The position numbers were made by a program, and so were the translations under genes. The notes below the pieces were generated by a model. It was not told the origin of the DNA. It was given only the letters and a program-made list of their open reading frames with translations, and ran no database searches. Of a stretch of 48,386 nt of DNA, positions 1 to 11,168 are shown one piece after another (the first letter of the stretch is position 1; each line of letters starts with the position of its first letter). Location: positions 1 through 48,386 of the forward strand of contig QKAV01000131.1 of NCBI GenBank assembly GCA_003247185.1, written 5' to 3'. Source of the DNA: Crocinitomicaceae bacterium (GTDB lineage: Bacteria; Bacteroidota; Bacteroidia; Flavobacteriales_D; Crocinitomicaceae).

Positions 1-1
1 T

Positions 2-286
2 GATGTAGTAAAGATTTATGAAGAAATACTTGCCATCGACGTCAATAATTCCGTTGTAAATTATCGGATGGGAAGTATTTATTACTACCGAAAAGATTAC
101 ACCAAAGCAGCAAATTATTTACAACGTGTATTGAATCTGTACCCGTTTGATTATGATTCGAATTATCTTTTGGGACAAATTGAGGTTATTCAGGGTAAAA
201 TAAAGGAGGCAAAAGTGCATCTCAACCGTGCATTGGAGTACAACCCGTCTTCAAGTGAGGTGAAGAAATTACTGAGTACATTATAA
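2..286 (+). CDS. TPR-repeat protein, C-terminal fragment (truncated by window start)
   Basis: Open frame continues upstream of the listed ATG to the window edge (DVVKIYEEILAIDVNNSVVNYRMG...); TPR-like pattern NYLLGQIEVIQGKIKEAKVHLNRALEYNP. Confidence 0.85.
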   Translation, partial: DVVKIYEEILAIDVNNSVVNYRMGSIYYYRKDYTKAANYLQRVLNLYPFDYDSNYLLGQIEVIQGKIKEAKVHLNRALEYNPSSSEVKKLLSTL

Positions 287-300
287 CAGATCTAAAAAGC

Positions 301-331
301 GAACACCTCGGCATAACCGAGGTGTTCTTTT
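301..331 (+). terminator. Rho-independent terminator after the TPR gene
   Basis: Perfect 11-bp stem gaacacctcgg/ccgaggtgttc, 5-nt loop, followed by TTTT; a short A run upstream could make it partly bidirectional with groEL. Confidence 0.8.
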
Positions 332-417
332 ATATATGCGTTTCTGCTATCCGATGTAATCGGGAAACAGAGAACGGAAAGGATCTGCCCGTAGACAGAC
401 CCATTAATCCGATTACA

Positions 418-2085
<1,668 letters not shown>

Positions 2086-2088
2086 TCA

Positions 2089-2364
2089 TTAAAATATTCC
2101 GTAAATGTCCGATTCACGCATGATAAGATACGTGGTCCCGTCAATCTTAATCTCAGTTCCTGAGTATTGGCCGTATAGAACGTCATCACCTACGTTAACT
2201 GTCATTGGTTCATCTTTTTTACCCGAACCGGCGGCAACAACTTTTCCTCTCAACGGTTTTTCTTTTGCTGAATCAGGAATAATAATTCCACTTGCTGTCG
2301 TTTGTTCTGCTGGAGCCGGTTCTATCAGAACGCGGTCTGCCAAAGGTTTAAAGTTTACTCCCAT
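2089..2364 (-). CDS. groES: Co-chaperonin GroES
   Basis: [47 protein letters not shown]..., directly upstream of groEL. Confidence 0.97.
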   Translation of the reverse strand: MGVNFKPLADRVLIEPAPAEQTTASGIIIPDSAKEKPLRGKVVAAGSGKKDEPMTVNVGDDVLYGQYSGTEIKIDGTTYLIMRESDIYGIF

Positions 2365-2452
2365 ATCTTAATGTAATAAATTTATTGTTTGCTCCCTCTC
2401 TCCCGAATTTTGTGCCAACTCGTCTTCTTGGTCAAATTTTCTGATTAAGGGC

Positions 2453-2488
2453 AAAAAAAATGTCAGGACACTGACATCCTGACATTTT
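2453..2488 (-). terminator. Terminator after secG
   Basis: 12-bp stem aaaatgtcagga/tcctgacatttt with 8-nt loop; on the minus strand followed by a T run. Confidence 0.85.
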
Positions 2489-2509
2489 AAATCTTTTGTA
2501 GCAAAATGA

Positions 2510-2800
2510 TTATTGCTCTCCTCCCTGATCTGCTGGTTGCTCAGTTTGATCCGGTTGTTGAGTTGTATCTGCATCCGGGCTTTTCATTGAAACCGTAAGG
2601 AAAATACTTAATCCTGCGATTACAACTGCCAAAGACCATGTTGCTTTATCAATAAAATCGTTTGTCTTTTGTACGCCTCCAAGTTGGTGAGCAGCACCGA
2701 AATCCGTACTTAAACCTCCACCTTTCGGGTTTTGCACATAAACAACTAAAACAAGTAGTACACTTGCTAAAATGATGATTGAAGATAGTATTGTTATCAT
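2510..2800 (-). CDS. secG: Preprotein translocase subunit SecG
   Basis: Two TM helices, VQNPKGGGLSTDFGAAHQLGGVQKTNDFIDKATW motif. Confidence 0.93.
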   Translation of the reverse strand: MITILSSIIILASVLLVLVVYVQNPKGGGLSTDFGAAHQLGGVQKTNDFIDKATWSLAVVIAGLSIFLTVSMKSPDADTTQQPDQTEQPADQGGEQ

Positions 2801-4065
2801 TCGATTGTATTTAATTTTTCTTTAATCTGAGCAATAGAGTCCGCAAAGAAAACCTTTTTTTCTGGAAATTTCAACATTAATTGCTCATAAACATAAATTG
2901 CCTTCGGATAATTACCCTGAAGAACAAATATTTTGGCCAATGTTTCACTTACCGGAAGCTGGGATTCATCCAGACTTTCTTTCGCTTTTTTGGATGGAGA
3001 GAAGAATTCGGTCTTCGGCCTGTCTTTTTCTCCGCTTAATTCTTCGAGCGGATTAAATTCTTCAAAATTCGCTACGCTTTTGACAGACTCTGTAGGGTCT
3101 TTTTCCTGTGGAGCTACAAAATTCTTATCCGCGTGGAGCCAGTCGGTGAAACTTATCGGAGATTCTTGTTTTTGTTCATTTACAGCTTCTTCGATCAGCT
3201 CTTCAGTCTTGTCTTCTTCAGCTGTCTTATTTTCTTCAGTCTGAACTTCGCGTTCTGCAATTTTTTCTTCTTCCTCAGCAGTTAAAGGTTCCAGATGATA
3301 TCCAGATGAGATCAGATGGAGTTGAATGTTTTCTTCCAGTTTTTGAAGGTCTTCATCATCATCTTCATCTGCGATGGTCTCATTATCGGTATCGTCGTCC
3401 AAAACCTCTTGGTTTTCAACCGGGGAACTTATGTTAGAATCCGGATCTTCCTCCTCTATCAGGACTTCTTTATCCACACGTATGAATTCGAGACCGTCTA
3501 ATTCATCGATACTAAATTCATAATCAAAATAAGGCTCTTCAGAATCCCTGATCGAAGTTTCTTCTTCAGCCTCCGTTTCATCCGATTGTTCTTCCTCCCG
3601 TACCTCATTTGATGTGGTTTCAGTTGGAAATTCTTCCGTAGGAGCTTCTTCTGTTGAGATAGCTTCAACAAATGGAGTTCTATCAGAAGTGTCTGCTTCT
3701 TCCAATATATTCGTCAAAACTTCCTCCGGTTCAATCTGAGTTTCGATTTCAGCCGCAATTTCTTCAATGTGTTCAGGAATCGTTTCGACCGCCTCTTCAG
3801 AAGCAGGTTCAACAGGCGTTATTTTCTCTGCGCTGCCCTCAACCAGATAATACAAATTGTAACGATCAGAAATCCTGTAAGAATGATGTTTCAACTCATC
3901 TTCAAAATGAATATCTCCATAGCGTTTTAGCGCTATCAGATACATCAATGAGAATATGGAGGTGTAGGGATATTTCGCAGAAAGCTCCTTTAATCCTTCG
4001 GTGTCATCTTTCCTGATCTCATTCGGATCGGCAATTAGTTTTCCTATGTTATTCAGGTTGAACAT
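2797..4065 (-). CDS. Hypothetical protein, acidic low-complexity centre with TPR-like C-terminus
   Basis: Glu/Asp-rich central region; C-terminal LAKIFVLQGNYPKAIYVYEQLMLKFPEKKVFFADSIAQI; 4-bp overlap with secG. Confidence 0.8.
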   Translation of the reverse strand: MFNLNNIGKLIADPNEIRKDDTEGLKELSAKYPYTSIFSLMYLIALKRYGDIHFEDELKHHSYRISDRYNLYYLVEGSAEKITPVEPASEEAVETIPEHIEEIAAEIETQIEPEEVLTNILEEADTSDRTPFVEAISTEEAPTEEFPTETTSNEVREEEQSDETEAEEETSIRDSEEPYFDYEFSIDELDGLEFIRVDKEVLIEEEDPDSNISSPVENQEVLDDDTDNETIADEDDDEDLQKLEENIQLHLISSGYHLEPLTAEEEEKIAEREVQTEENKTAEEDKTEELIEEAVNEQKQESPISFTDWLHADKNFVAPQEKDPTESVKSVANFEEFNPLEELSGEKDRPKTEFFSPSKKAKESLDESQLPVSETLAKIFVLQGNYPKAIYVYEQLMLKFPEKKVFFADSIAQIKEKLNTIE

Positions 4066-4583
4066 TACCAGTTTGATCTCAGTTTGTTAAGTACATCTTG
4101 AACGATCTGATCAGTTACTTCCTGCAGCAGATCGTTTTCAACGGTTGAAAGGTCCGTATTCGCATCATAGTCAATAAAACGGGAAGCGTTCAATAGCATT
4201 TCATCTTCTTCCGGAGAACTTACATAGAAAACAAAATTTACGGACACCGTAAGGCGGTTCTTGGCTGCATTATCACCTTCCTGCAATGCTACCGGAGTAA
4301 TACTGTAACTATTGATCGATCCCTCAATATCCACATCGGCATTGTCAGCAGCATTGCTCAATTGGAGTTTTGTATTGTTTTGGATACCTGAACGGATAGA
4401 CTCTGCCAGGTTGAGCGGATAGCTCAATGGAGTATTCGCTGCTTTGTTCTCCAGGACGCCGACATAAAATGCTTTCCATTCAGGAGGCATGCTGCCATCA
4501 ATAAAGGTAACTTTACTGGGCCAGCAGGAGGTCAGGATCAAACTCAGTCCCAGCAAAACACGATATGTGAATGCCCTGATCAA
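4065..4583 (-). CDS. lptE: LptE-family LPS assembly lipoprotein
   Basis: Lipobox LILTSC; Bacteroidota LptE-like pattern (ENKAANTPLSYPLNLAESIRSGIQNNTKLQL...DVDIEGSINSYSITPVAL). Confidence 0.8.
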   Translation of the reverse strand: MIRAFTYRVLLGLSLILTSCWPSKVTFIDGSMPPEWKAFYVGVLENKAANTPLSYPLNLAESIRSGIQNNTKLQLSNAADNADVDIEGSINSYSITPVALQEGDNAAKNRLTVSVNFVFYVSSPEEDEMLLNASRFIDYDANTDLSTVENDLLQEVTDQIVQDVLNKLRSNW

Positions 4584-5818
4584 AGGTTGTATTCTTTTAT
4601 TTTTCGGTAGAGTGTACGTTCGCTGATTCCAAGCTCAGTTGCAGCATATTTTCGTTTGCCTCTGTGCTTTTCAAGTGCTTTCTTGATCAACTCTTTTTCT
4701 CGTTCTTCTAGAGAGAGTGATTCTTCGACCTCTTCATGCGCCTCATAAGGATCGTCTTCGTGGGATTCTACAATATGAAATGGCTCAGACTGCGTTTTTG
4801 GTGCTTCAATTCTTGGTTGCGGAATCTCGTCCGTTTGAACCTCTTCATAGTATCTGTTTACAAGTGAAGACTGATCAGGATTCAGATCCAGTTTTCCGTT
4901 TTTAGCAACTAACTCAACCACTAATTTTTTCAATTCGGTCAGGTCTTTTTTCATATCGAAAAGAAACTTGTACATCAACTCTCGCTCATCGATAGAGTTC
5001 TGACTTTCCTTGTTGATAATGGCAGGTGTGTTAGAGTACTCCTGAGGAATATAATTGATCAGAATAGAAGCATCTATTTCTCTGGCTGTTTCAATTACGG
5101 ATAATTGTTCCACCAGGTTTTTAAGCTGGCGTACATTTCCGGGCCAACTGTAATTTTCGATCATTTGTACTGCATCATCAGTCAATTTGATGATTGGCAT
5201 CCGGTATTTTTCTGCAAAATCGTTTGCAAACTTTCTAAAGATCAGATGAATGTCGTCTTTTCTGTTTCGTAATGCCGGCAGATGGATCGGAACTGTGCTT
5301 AAGCGATAGAACAGATCTTCACGGAATTTACCCTTCTGGATCGCTTGCAGCATATTTTCATTAGTCGCAGCAACAACCCGAACATTTGTCTTGATGACTT
5401 TCGAGGAACCAACACGAATAAACTCTCCTGTTTCCAGAACGCGAAGTAATCTTACCTGGGTTTGCATCGGAAGTTCAGCAACTTCATCCAGAAAGATGGT
5501 TCCGCCGTCTGCTACTTCAAAATATCCTTTTCTGCTTCCGCTGGCACCTGTAAAAGCGCCTTTCTCGTGACCGAATAATTCGGAATCAATGGTTCCTTCC
5601 GGGATAGCACCACAGTTAACAGCAATGTATTCACCATGCTTTCTTGAACTGAGTTGATGAATAACTTGCGGGATAATTTCTTTACCTGTACCGCTTTCTC
5701 CCATTACAAGTACTGAAATATCGGTCGGAGCAACCTGAATGGCTACTTCCAATGCTCTGTTCAGTGCAGCAGCATTACCAATGATCCCAAAACGTTGTTT
5801 TACTTGTTGTATATTCAT
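4580..5818 (-). CDS. Sigma-54 interacting transcriptional activator (AAA+ plus Fis HTH, no receiver domain)
   Basis: Walker A GESGTGKE, GAFTGA loop, Walker B GGTIFLDEV, C-terminal HTH GKRKYAATELGISERTLYRKIKEYNL; AAA+ domain begins almost at the N-terminus. Confidence 0.93.
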   Translation of the reverse strand: MNIQQVKQRFGIIGNAAALNRALEVAIQVAPTDISVLVMGESGTGKEIIPQVIHQLSSRKHGEYIAVNCGAIPEGTIDSELFGHEKGAFTGASGSRKGYFEVADGGTIFLDEVAELPMQTQVRLLRVLETGEFIRVGSSKVIKTNVRVVAATNENMLQAIQKGKFREDLFYRLSTVPIHLPALRNRKDDIHLIFRKFANDFAEKYRMPIIKLTDDAVQMIENYSWPGNVRQLKNLVEQLSVIETAREIDASILINYIPQEYSNTPAIINKESQNSIDERELMYKFLFDMKKDLTELKKLVVELVAKNGKLDLNPDQSSLVNRYYEEVQTDEIPQPRIEAPKTQSEPFHIVESHEDDPYEAHEEVEESLSLEEREKELIKKALEKHRGKRKYAATELGISERTLYRKIKEYNL

Positions 5819-5826
5819 TTCACTAA

Positions 5827-7260
5827 CTATTCAACGATTTCTCCAAGAAGAGTCGCTGCTGTGCATGATGTTATTTTAACATTCAAATAAGTTCCTTTTT
5901 CTGCATTGCCCTTAGGGAAAACCACCATCGAATTTCGGGTGTTTCTACCGCACCACTCAGCATCATTTCTTTTTGAAGGTCCCTCAACCAGAATTTTTTG
6001 GACTTCGCCCACTTGTTTTTGATGTGACTCCAGCGAATGTTGCATCTGCTTATCGATGATTTCCGTTAGCCGGCGGGTTTTAACGTCTTCGGGTACATCG
6101 TCTTCAAATCTTCTTTCAGCCAGAGTTTTAGGTCGCTCAGAATATTTGAACATGTAAGCGAAATCATATTTCACTTCGTCCATAAGGCTAAGCGTATCCT
6201 GATGCTCTTCTTCTGTTTCTCCGCAAAACCCGGTGATGACATCCGTGGAAATGGCGCAGTTCGGAACAATCCGGTTGATCGCTGAAATGCGATCCAGGTA
6301 CCACTCTCTGGAATAGGCTCTGTTCATTCTTCCAAGAACTTCTGTATTTCCTGATTGGACCGGTAGGTGGATGTATTCACAAATATTCTCATATTTCGCC
6401 ATTACTTCCAAAACGTCGTCAGTCATATCTTTCGGATGTGAAGTTGAGAATCGTACGCGCAGATCAGGGGAAACAAGCGCAACTTTTTCCATGAGTTGAG
6501 CAAAGTTCACTGTAGGTTTTCCCGGTTCCGTGATTTCACCTTTGGATGTCATGTTCCATCTGTAGCTATCAACATTTTGCCCGAGCAAAGTTACTTCTCG
6601 GTATCCTGCATCAAAAAGATCCTTGCACTCCTGAACGATTGTTTCAGGATCTCTTGAACGTTCCCTTCCGCGTGTAAATGGTACTACGCAAAATGAACAC
6701 ATATTGTCGCATCCTCTCATGATGGTAACAAAAGCACTAACACCGCCTTTATCCATACGTACCGGAGAAATATCGGCGTAAGTTTCATCACGAGACAGCA
6801 ATACGTTTACCGCTTTTTGTCCGCTCCCGACATCTTCAATAAGATTCGGTAAATCTCTGTAAGCATCTGGTCCTGCAACCAAATCCACTAATTTTTCTTC
6901 TTCCAGCAAAGACTTTTTCAGGCGTTCGGCCATACAGCCAAGTATTCCGACTACCATTTCAGGTTGCTCTTCTTTCCGCTTTTTAAAATCTGTCAGGCGA
7001 TTGCGAACACGTTGTTCCGCATTATCCCGAATAGAGCAGGTGTTAATTAAAACGATATCCGCCTCATCGACATTTCTTGTTGTGCTGTATCCTTCTTTTG
7101 TGAGAATGGAAGCTACGACCTCGCTATCAGAAAAGTTCATCTGACAGCCGTAACTTTCGATATAAAGTTTTTTTCCTTTATCGGAATTAGTCGACTCAAC
7201 CAAGGTTGCTTCACCTTGTCTCCCTTCATCAATTACCTTATTTACACCGGTCTCTAACAT
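5827..7260 (-). CDS. miaB: tRNA-2-methylthio-N6-dimethylallyladenosine synthase MiaB
   Basis: [13 protein letters not shown], radical SAM CxxxCxxC in [18 protein letters not shown]-terminal TRAM region. Confidence 0.96.
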   Translation of the reverse strand: MLETGVNKVIDEGRQGEATLVESTNSDKGKKLYIESYGCQMNFSDSEVVASILTKEGYSTTRNVDEADIVLINTCSIRDNAEQRVRNRLTDFKKRKEEQPEMVVGILGCMAERLKKSLLEEEKLVDLVAGPDAYRDLPNLIEDVGSGQKAVNVLLSRDETYADISPVRMDKGGVSAFVTIMRGCDNMCSFCVVPFTRGRERSRDPETIVQECKDLFDAGYREVTLLGQNVDSYRWNMTSKGEITEPGKPTVNFAQLMEKVALVSPDLRVRFSTSHPKDMTDDVLEVMAKYENICEYIHLPVQSGNTEVLGRMNRAYSREWYLDRISAINRIVPNCAISTDVITGFCGETEEEHQDTLSLMDEVKYDFAYMFKYSERPKTLAERRFEDDVPEDVKTRRLTEIIDKQMQHSLESHQKQVGEVQKILVEGPSKRNDAEWCGRNTRNSMVVFPKGNAEKGTYLNVKITSCTAATLLGEIVE

Positions 7261-7283
7261 ACTTTATCATTATTGCAAGCGTG

Positions 7284-7316
7284 CAAAAGTAACAAATATT
7301 CAGATGTATGCCAAAA
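7284..7316 (-). promoter_or_regulatory. Putative Bacteroidota sigma-A promoter for miaB operon
   Basis: Minus strand TTTTG-N20-TACTTTTG matches TTTG-N17-23-TAnnTTTG; 23 nt from the miaB ATG. Confidence 0.75.
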
Positions 7317-7468
7317 TGACAGTTTTAATAAATCCTAAAACATATAATATTCTTTAACCTATGGTTAAAAGGAATGACCAAAACATTTTCGATGTAATAT
7401 TCGTTGGTAATAAATTTTTTAAGCTCTTATTTTGTACCCGGAATTAACCTGAAGAAAAGTAGTTTATC

Positions 7469-9775
7469 ATGCCGAAAAACTTAGTGATAGTCGAGTCACC
7501 TGCAAAAGCTAAGACAATTGAAGGGTATCTTGGAAAAGATTTTGTCGTTAAATCAAGTTACGGACACGTAAGAGATTTGGCTAAGAAGGGAGTCGCAGTG
7601 GATGTGGAGAATCATTTCAAACCGGAATACATTGTCTCCGCAGACAAGAAACAAGTCGTTGCAGAGCTTAAGAAACTGGTAAAGGAAGTGGATACGGTAT
7701 GGCTCGCTACCGATGAGGACCGTGAGGGAGAAGCGATTTCATGGCATTTATATGAAACGCTGGGCTTAGATAAAAAGGATACGAAAAGGATTACCTTCAA
7801 CGAGATTACAAAAACGGCTATTGTCAAAGCCATTGAAAATCCGAGAGAAATAGACCTTAAATTGGTTGATGCACAACAGGCACGAAGAGTTTTGGATCGT
7901 CTGGTTGGTTTTGAGTTGTCGCCTGTACTTTGGAGAAAGGTTCGTCCGAGTTTAAGTGCCGGACGTGTTCAATCTGTGGCAGTTCGCCTGATAGTTGAGA
8001 AGGAACGTGAAATCGATGCATTCCGGGTTGAAGATTTTTATAGAGTTAATGCGATATTTTCTGTTGCGAATGGCAAGATCAAGGCAGAATATGATCAACA
8101 GTTGAAAAACGAAAAGGAAGTTTCGGAACTTTTGGATAAGGCAAAAGATTCCGTGTATTCTATTGCTGATGTTCAGACAAAACCGGCTGTAAAAAAACCG
8201 GTTGCTCCGTTTACAACATCAACCTTGCAACAAGAAGCAAGTTTGAAACTGGGCTTTTCTGTAACAAGAACGATGAGTGTTGCTCAGCGCTTGTATGAAT
8301 CGGGGAAGATAACCTATATGAGAACGGACTCGGTGAACTTGTCCGACACGGCAATTGCAGGGGCAAAAGCTGAAATTCAATCGGCATACGGAGCCAATTA
8401 CGTTCAGGTAAGAAAATACACCACAAATAGTGCAGGAGCGCAGGAAGCGCACGAGGCAATACGACCAACAGACTTTTCTGTACACGCAATAGATGCGGAC
8501 AGAGACGAAGCGCGTTTGTACGATCTGATCTGGAAACGTGCAATAGCATCTCAGATGGCAGAGGCTCAATTGGAGCGTACAACGATTAAGATAGACGGAA
8601 GTAACCTGAGTGATGATTTCTCTGCAAAAGGGGAGGTGATCAAATTTGATGGTTTCCTCAGAGTTTACATGGAAAGCGATGTAGATGAAGAAGAGGAAGA
8701 GGTAATGGAGGGGCTGCTTCCTAAAGTTGATAAGGGAGAGGCAACGAGTTATGATAAAATTACGATCACACAACGCTTTACAAGACCTCCTTCACGATAT
8801 GTAGAGGCTTCTTTGGTGAAAAAACTGGAAAGCCTTGGGATAGGGAGGCCGTCGACTTATGCACCTACAATTTCAACGATTCAAAAGAGAGGATATGTTG
8901 AAAAACCGGATAGAGAAGGGGCTCAACGAAACTACAGGCAGTGGAATTTAATATCCGGAAGTATCAGCGTTGAAGAACTGTCTGAAACTACAGGAAAAGA
9001 AAAGAATAAACTCGCACCGACTGACATAGGAATCATTGTAACGGATTTCCTTACGGAACATTTCGGCAGAATTATGGATTATCATTTTACCGCCAAAGTA
9101 GAGCAGGAATTCGATGATATCGCTAAAGGATTGATGGAATGGACAGCAATGCTGGATTCATTCTACAAGCCCTTTCATGAAAATGTAGAAGAAACACTTG
9201 AGCATTCGGAACGCGCCACCGGAGAAAGGGAGTTGGGTGCCCATCCGGAAAATGGTCGGAAAGTAATCGCGCGAATTGGTCGGTTTGGACCAATGGTTCA
9301 GATTGGTGATGAAAATGAAGACGGAGAGAAACCACTCTTTGCTTCGCTTCGTCCGAATCAATCTATCGGTTCCATTACTTTGGAAGAAGCACTTGAATTA
9401 TTCAAATTACCTCGTAATCTTGGGGAGTTTGAGGGACAGCAAGTGAAGGCAAATGTTGGGCGTTTCGGACCATATGTTCAGATCGGAAAGACATTTGTAT
9501 CCATACCAAAGGAGGAAGATCCGATGACGATAAGTCTGGAAAGAGCGGAAGAACTGATCCTTCAAAAAAGGGAAGACGACGCTAAGAAAGTGATTAAAAC
9601 TTTTGAAGAAGATCCGGAAGTTCAATTGCTGAATGGACGTTGGGGGCCATTCCTTAAAATTGGTAAGAACAATTATAAATTACCAAAGGATGTGGAAGCT
9701 GCGGATCTTTCGCTTGAACAGTGCCGCGAGATAGCATCGAAACAAGGTACTACCAAACGAAAAGGAAAAAAATAA
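7469..9775 (+). CDS. topA: DNA topoisomerase I
   Basis: MPKNLVIVESPAKAKTIEGYLGKDFVVKSSYGHVRDL, active site YMRTDS; C-terminal GRFGP/GRWGP repeats without Zn fingers. Confidence 0.97.
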   Translation: MPKNLVIVESPAKAKTIEGYLGKDFVVKSSYGHVRDLAKKGVAVDVENHFKPEYIVSADKKQVVAELKKLVKEVDTVWLATDEDREGEAISWHLYETLGLDKKDTKRITFNEITKTAIVKAIENPREIDLKLVDAQQARRVLDRLVGFELSPVLWRKVRPSLSAGRVQSVAVRLIVEKEREIDAFRVEDFYRVNAIFSVANGKIKAEYDQQLKNEKEVSELLDKAKDSVYSIADVQTKPAVKKPVAPFTTSTLQQEASLKLGFSVTRTMSVAQRLYESGKITYMRTDSVNLSDTAIAGAKAEIQSAYGANYVQVRKYTTNSAGAQEAHEAIRPTDFSVHAIDADRDEARLYDLIWKRAIASQMAEAQLERTTIKIDGSNLSDDFSAKGEVIKFDGFLRVYMESDVDEEEEEVMEGLLPKVDKGEATSYDKITITQRFTRPPSRYVEASLVKKLESLGIGRPSTYAPTISTIQKRGYVEKPDREGAQRNYRQWNLISGSISVEELSETTGKEKNKLAPTDIGIIVTDFLTEHFGRIMDYHFTAKVEQEFDDIAKGLMEWTAMLDSFYKPFHENVEETLEHSERATGERELGAHPENGRKVIARIGRFGPMVQIGDENEDGEKPLFASLRPNQSIGSITLEEALELFKLPRNLGEFEGQQVKANVGRFGPYVQIGKTFVSIPKEEDPMTISLERAEELILQKREDDAKKVIKTFEEDPEVQLLNGRWGPFLKIGKNNYKLPKDVEAADLSLEQCREIASKQGTTKRKGKK

Positions 9776-9843
9776 CGGAGTTATCAACCCTGAACTATGG
9801 AAAGTTTAGGTTGTTCATTTTCCCGGACTGATGGATTGAGTTG

Positions 9844-9851
9844 TAGTTTTG
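9844..9851 (+). promoter_or_regulatory. Putative -7 box TAGTTTTG upstream of arginase-fold gene
   Basis: Perfect TAnnTTTG match ending 10 nt before ATG at 9862; -33 element not clear. Confidence 0.5.
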
Positions 9852-9861
9852 AAAGAAAACT

Positions 9862-11013
9862 ATGTCGGATATTTCAATATACCTGAATCCCGTTTCGGAG
9901 ATTGAGTTTAAGGAAAATACATTAGGCTCTCTAATAGAGAAACACGATGAATTTGGTTTTCCTGAATTCAGAAAGCCGGGTATTGCATTGGTGTATGTGC
10001 CGGAGTATCGCAATTCAAATAAAGAGATATCGGGTTCAAACGAATTATTCAGACGTAAGTTTTATAACCTTGAGGAAGGTGATGCCTGGGATTTTGCGAT
10101 TTATGATTTAGGGACGGTTTTACCAGGAGAACGCATCGATGACAGTTATTTTGCATTATCCAAAATAGTGGAGGAGTGCGTTAAAAAAGAAGTGATTCCA
10201 TTAATCATCGGAGGCTCTCAGGATTTGATAATGGCCATCTATAAGGGTTTTGAAAAATTAGAACAAATGATTAATATTTGTTCAATTGACTCAAAATTGG
10301 ACGTAGGTGATCCGGAGACAGAGCTTTCATCTGAAGCCTATGTCAGTCATTTGCTGCTTCAGCGTCCTTGCTATCTGTTTAATTATTCCGTAGTTGGGGT
10401 GCAGCGACCTTATGCGAATCGAAGAGAAATGGAACTGTTTAATCAGCTCTATTTCGATGTTTGCCGATTAGGTGCATTTAATGATAATTTTAAAATAGCA
10501 GAACCACATTTAAGGAATTCAGATCTGATTCATATCGACATGGAAGCGATTAAAGGCGTGGAATCTGATCCGTCGGTTTATGGTGTACCAAATGGATTTA
10601 AGGCTGATCAGATATGTAAGATCATGCATTATGCAGGCTTGAGTGACAAGCTGAGTTCCATAGCAATCCTGAATGTCAATCCGGATCAAAATGGAAATGC
10701 TTCTGCGCTGATAGCTGAGATGATCTGGTATTTTATGGATGGTTACAGTCAGCGTGTCGGAGATTTCCCTGTAGGGTCTAAGTCAGCATACAAAAAGTTC
10801 TATGTACACCTCGACGATTTCGAAGATGATCTGGTGTTTTACAGAAGCAATAAATCAGATCGCTGGTGGATGGAGGTGAAGTACCCTTCCGGAAAGGAAA
10901 AATTGTACAACAGACATCAACTTGTTCCGTGCAATAGTGAGGATTATGAAAATGCGTTGAAAAACAATATTCCGGATTTGTGGTGGCAAACCTTGCAAAA
11001 GCTGACCACGTAA
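9862..11013 (+). CDS. Arginase/formimidoylglutamase-fold protein with degenerate metal ligands
   Basis: Arginase-fold layout but IIGGSQD (vs GGDH), CSIDSKLD (vs DAHxD), HIDMEAIKGVESDP (vs SxDxDxxDP); sits between topA and the gld locus. Confidence 0.8.
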   Translation: MSDISIYLNPVSEIEFKENTLGSLIEKHDEFGFPEFRKPGIALVYVPEYRNSNKEISGSNELFRRKFYNLEEGDAWDFAIYDLGTVLPGERIDDSYFALSKIVEECVKKEVIPLIIGGSQDLIMAIYKGFEKLEQMINICSIDSKLDVGDPETELSSEAYVSHLLLQRPCYLFNYSVVGVQRPYANRREMELFNQLYFDVCRLGAFNDNFKIAEPHLRNSDLIHIDMEAIKGVESDPSVYGVPNGFKADQICKIMHYAGLSDKLSSIAILNVNPDQNGNASALIAEMIWYFMDGYSQRVGDFPVGSKSAYKKFYVHLDDFEDDLVFYRSNKSDRWWMEVKYPSGKEKLYNRHQLVPCNSEDYENALKNNIPDLWWQTLQKLTT

Positions 11014-11168
11014 CGCGTTGGATTCTGATACGATTTAGTTAGATTCATTATTTTTTTAACACTCAAAGCTTTTTTTTAATGCATGTGAACTAAAATCATT
11101 ATTTTAGGCCTTTGAAATTGGTGTATACTATTGTGCATCGATCGAAATTTGTAAGCTTTACTGACTAT

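Noticed and set aside
2402-2418. Sigma54-like promoter TTGGCACAAAATTCGGG on the minus strand upstream of groES
   Set aside because: The TGGCAC (-24) part is good, but at the correct spacing the -12 element reads TCGG, not TTGC; two mismatches including the key C, so too weak to claim.
2368-2574. 68-aa minus ORF between secG and groES
   Set aside because: Runs through the secG 3' end and the terminator hairpin; translation has no protein-like features.
7612-9625. Antisense ORFs inside topA (up to 184 aa at 8219-8773)
   Set aside because: Opposite strand of a well-conserved topA frame; typical spurious mirror ORFs.
9785-9815. Possible terminator after topA (aaccctgaact...agtttaggtt)
   Set aside because: Imperfect stem and no following T run.
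11112-11168. N-terminal extension of the PorP/SprF-like protein from TTG 11112
   Set aside because: ATG 11169 yields a proper signal peptide; the extension does not.
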